A stretch of DNA of 64,000 nt from Acetobacter musti (GTDB taxonomy: Bacteria > Pseudomonadota > Alphaproteobacteria > Acetobacterales > Acetobacteraceae). How positions within the stretch are numbered: the first letter of the stretch is position 1; each line of letters opens with the position of its first letter. This document shows, piece by piece, positions 63,616 to 64,000 of the stretch. The translations under genes and the position numbers were made by a program. The stretch is from the NCBI RefSeq assembly GCF_011516835.1, contig NZ_WOTB01000007.1, positions 1-64,000 of the forward strand, in the 5' to 3' direction. A model generated the notes under the pieces. It saw only the letters and a program-made list of their open reading frames with translations, was not told the DNA's origin and did not search any database.

Positions 63616-64000
63616 TCAGAGTTCCGCTGCGGCTTTCTCAACCAGGGCCACGTGCTCGGCCGGTTTCACGTTACGCCAGATCGCTTTGATGCGTCCGTCC
63701 GCGCCGATCAGGAACGAACTGCGTTCCATGCCGAAATACGTGCGTCCGTACATGGATTTCTCAACCCAGGTGCCATACTGGTCGGCAAGCTCATGCTCCG
63801 GATCGCTGGCGAGCGGAAATTCCAGCCCGTATTTGTCGGCGAATTTGTCGATCTTCGGCACCGGATCGGGGCTTACGCCGATCACCGTCAGGTGCAGCTT
63901 TCCCAGAGCGGGCAGAGCTTCCTGAATGCCACAGGCCTGCGTCGTGCAGCCAGGCGTATCCGCCTTCGGATAAAAATACAGCAGGTAAGGTTTGCCCGCG
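63616..64000 (-). CDS. bcp: Thiol peroxidase of the Bcp/PrxQ type (5' part beyond the window)
   Basis: About 128 codons of a Bcp-type peroxiredoxin; the N-terminal start lies past the window end. The visible part begins AGKPYLLYFYPKADTPGC, giving the peroxidatic Cys in TPGCTTQACG with a second Cys five residues later (PrxQ-type resolving position), then TVIGVSPDPV, FPLASDPEH and the C-terminal WRNVKPAEHV. It reduces hydrogen peroxide and organic hydroperoxides with thioredoxin. Confidence 0.92.
   Translation of the reverse strand, partial: AGKPYLLYFYPKADTPGCTTQACGIQEALPALGKLHLTVIGVSPDPVPKIDKFADKYGLEFPLASDPEHELADQYGTWVEKSMYGRTYFGMERSSFLIGADGRIKAIWRNVKPAEHVALVEKAAAEL

Noticed and set aside
1..64000. 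CRISPR arrays, rRNA genes, complete insertion sequences, prophage
   Set aside because: No regularly spaced repeats, rRNA signatures, transposase or phage structural genes were seen anywhere in the window.

Overview
The window reads as a chromosomal segment of an acetic acid bacterium (Acetobacteraceae, Alphaproteobacteria). The reasons are the high-GC coding style, a squalene/hopanoid gene block (hpnA-B-C-D-E plus hpnG and an hpnL-type gene), a phosphoketolase-acetate kinase pair, an acetoin dehydrogenase operon, and AT-rich hairpin repeats of a kind I associate with this family. The genus cannot be fixed from the sequence alone.

Layout. 0.3-3.7 kb: minus-strand operon (ABM monooxygenase, MFS transporter, GlcG/HbpS protein, royal-jelly-type protein). 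4.2-8.6 kb: CPA1 antiporter, L,D-transpeptidase, orphan OmpR-type regulator, exonuclease III. 9.4-15.2 kb: M19 dipeptidase, uvrC, pgsA, a lipoprotein, moaD, moaE. 15.3-18.2 kb: three minus-strand genes for a membrane-tethered Clp-type AAA+ ATPase and two single-pass membrane proteins of unknown function, the best candidate here for an undescribed system. 18.4-24.5 kb: rimP-nusA-ylxR-infB-rbfA behind a terminator-like leader hairpin, then tRNA-Leu(UAA) on the other strand. 24.9-29.4 kb: YgjP-like metallopeptidase, YcgN-type protein, and a PotD-like ABC locus whose ATPase has lost canonical residues in all its key motifs and whose permease is only 152 aa. 29.5-30.4 kb: DUF883-like and holin-like membrane proteins. 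30.8-36.8 kb: MarR-FUSC-DUF1656-HlyD-NodT efflux operon. 37-41.1 kb: 2OG-Fe(II) oxygenase, GT87 glycosyltransferase, prephenate dehydrogenase, HpnL-type protein. 41.6-47.9 kb: hopanoid genes without squalene-hopene cyclase. 48.3-54.7 kb: a more AT-rich stretch with a double-domain GT2 glycosyltransferase, then ackA-xfp. 55.3-58.3 kb: threonine aldolase, folD, an F420-type reductase. 58.7-63 kb: acoA-acoB-acoC with a divergent AcoR-like regulator that lacks the AAA+ domain, separated by three palindromes. 63.1-64 kb: a Gly-rich exported protein and a Bcp peroxiredoxin cut by the window end.

Two families of small non-coding elements with terminal inverted repeats are scattered through the window. 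Family A is about 260 bp (five copies); family B is about 160-210 bp (four copies). One family-A copy sits inside a family-B copy. Hand-counted GC skew appears to change sign near 55.2 kb, next to an A copy, which suggests the replication terminus or a rearrangement point.

Metabolic links: phosphoketolase and acetate kinase make and use acetyl phosphate; the aco operon would turn acetoin into acetyl-CoA and acetaldehyde; HpnD-HpnC-HpnE make squalene, whose cyclase must lie elsewhere.
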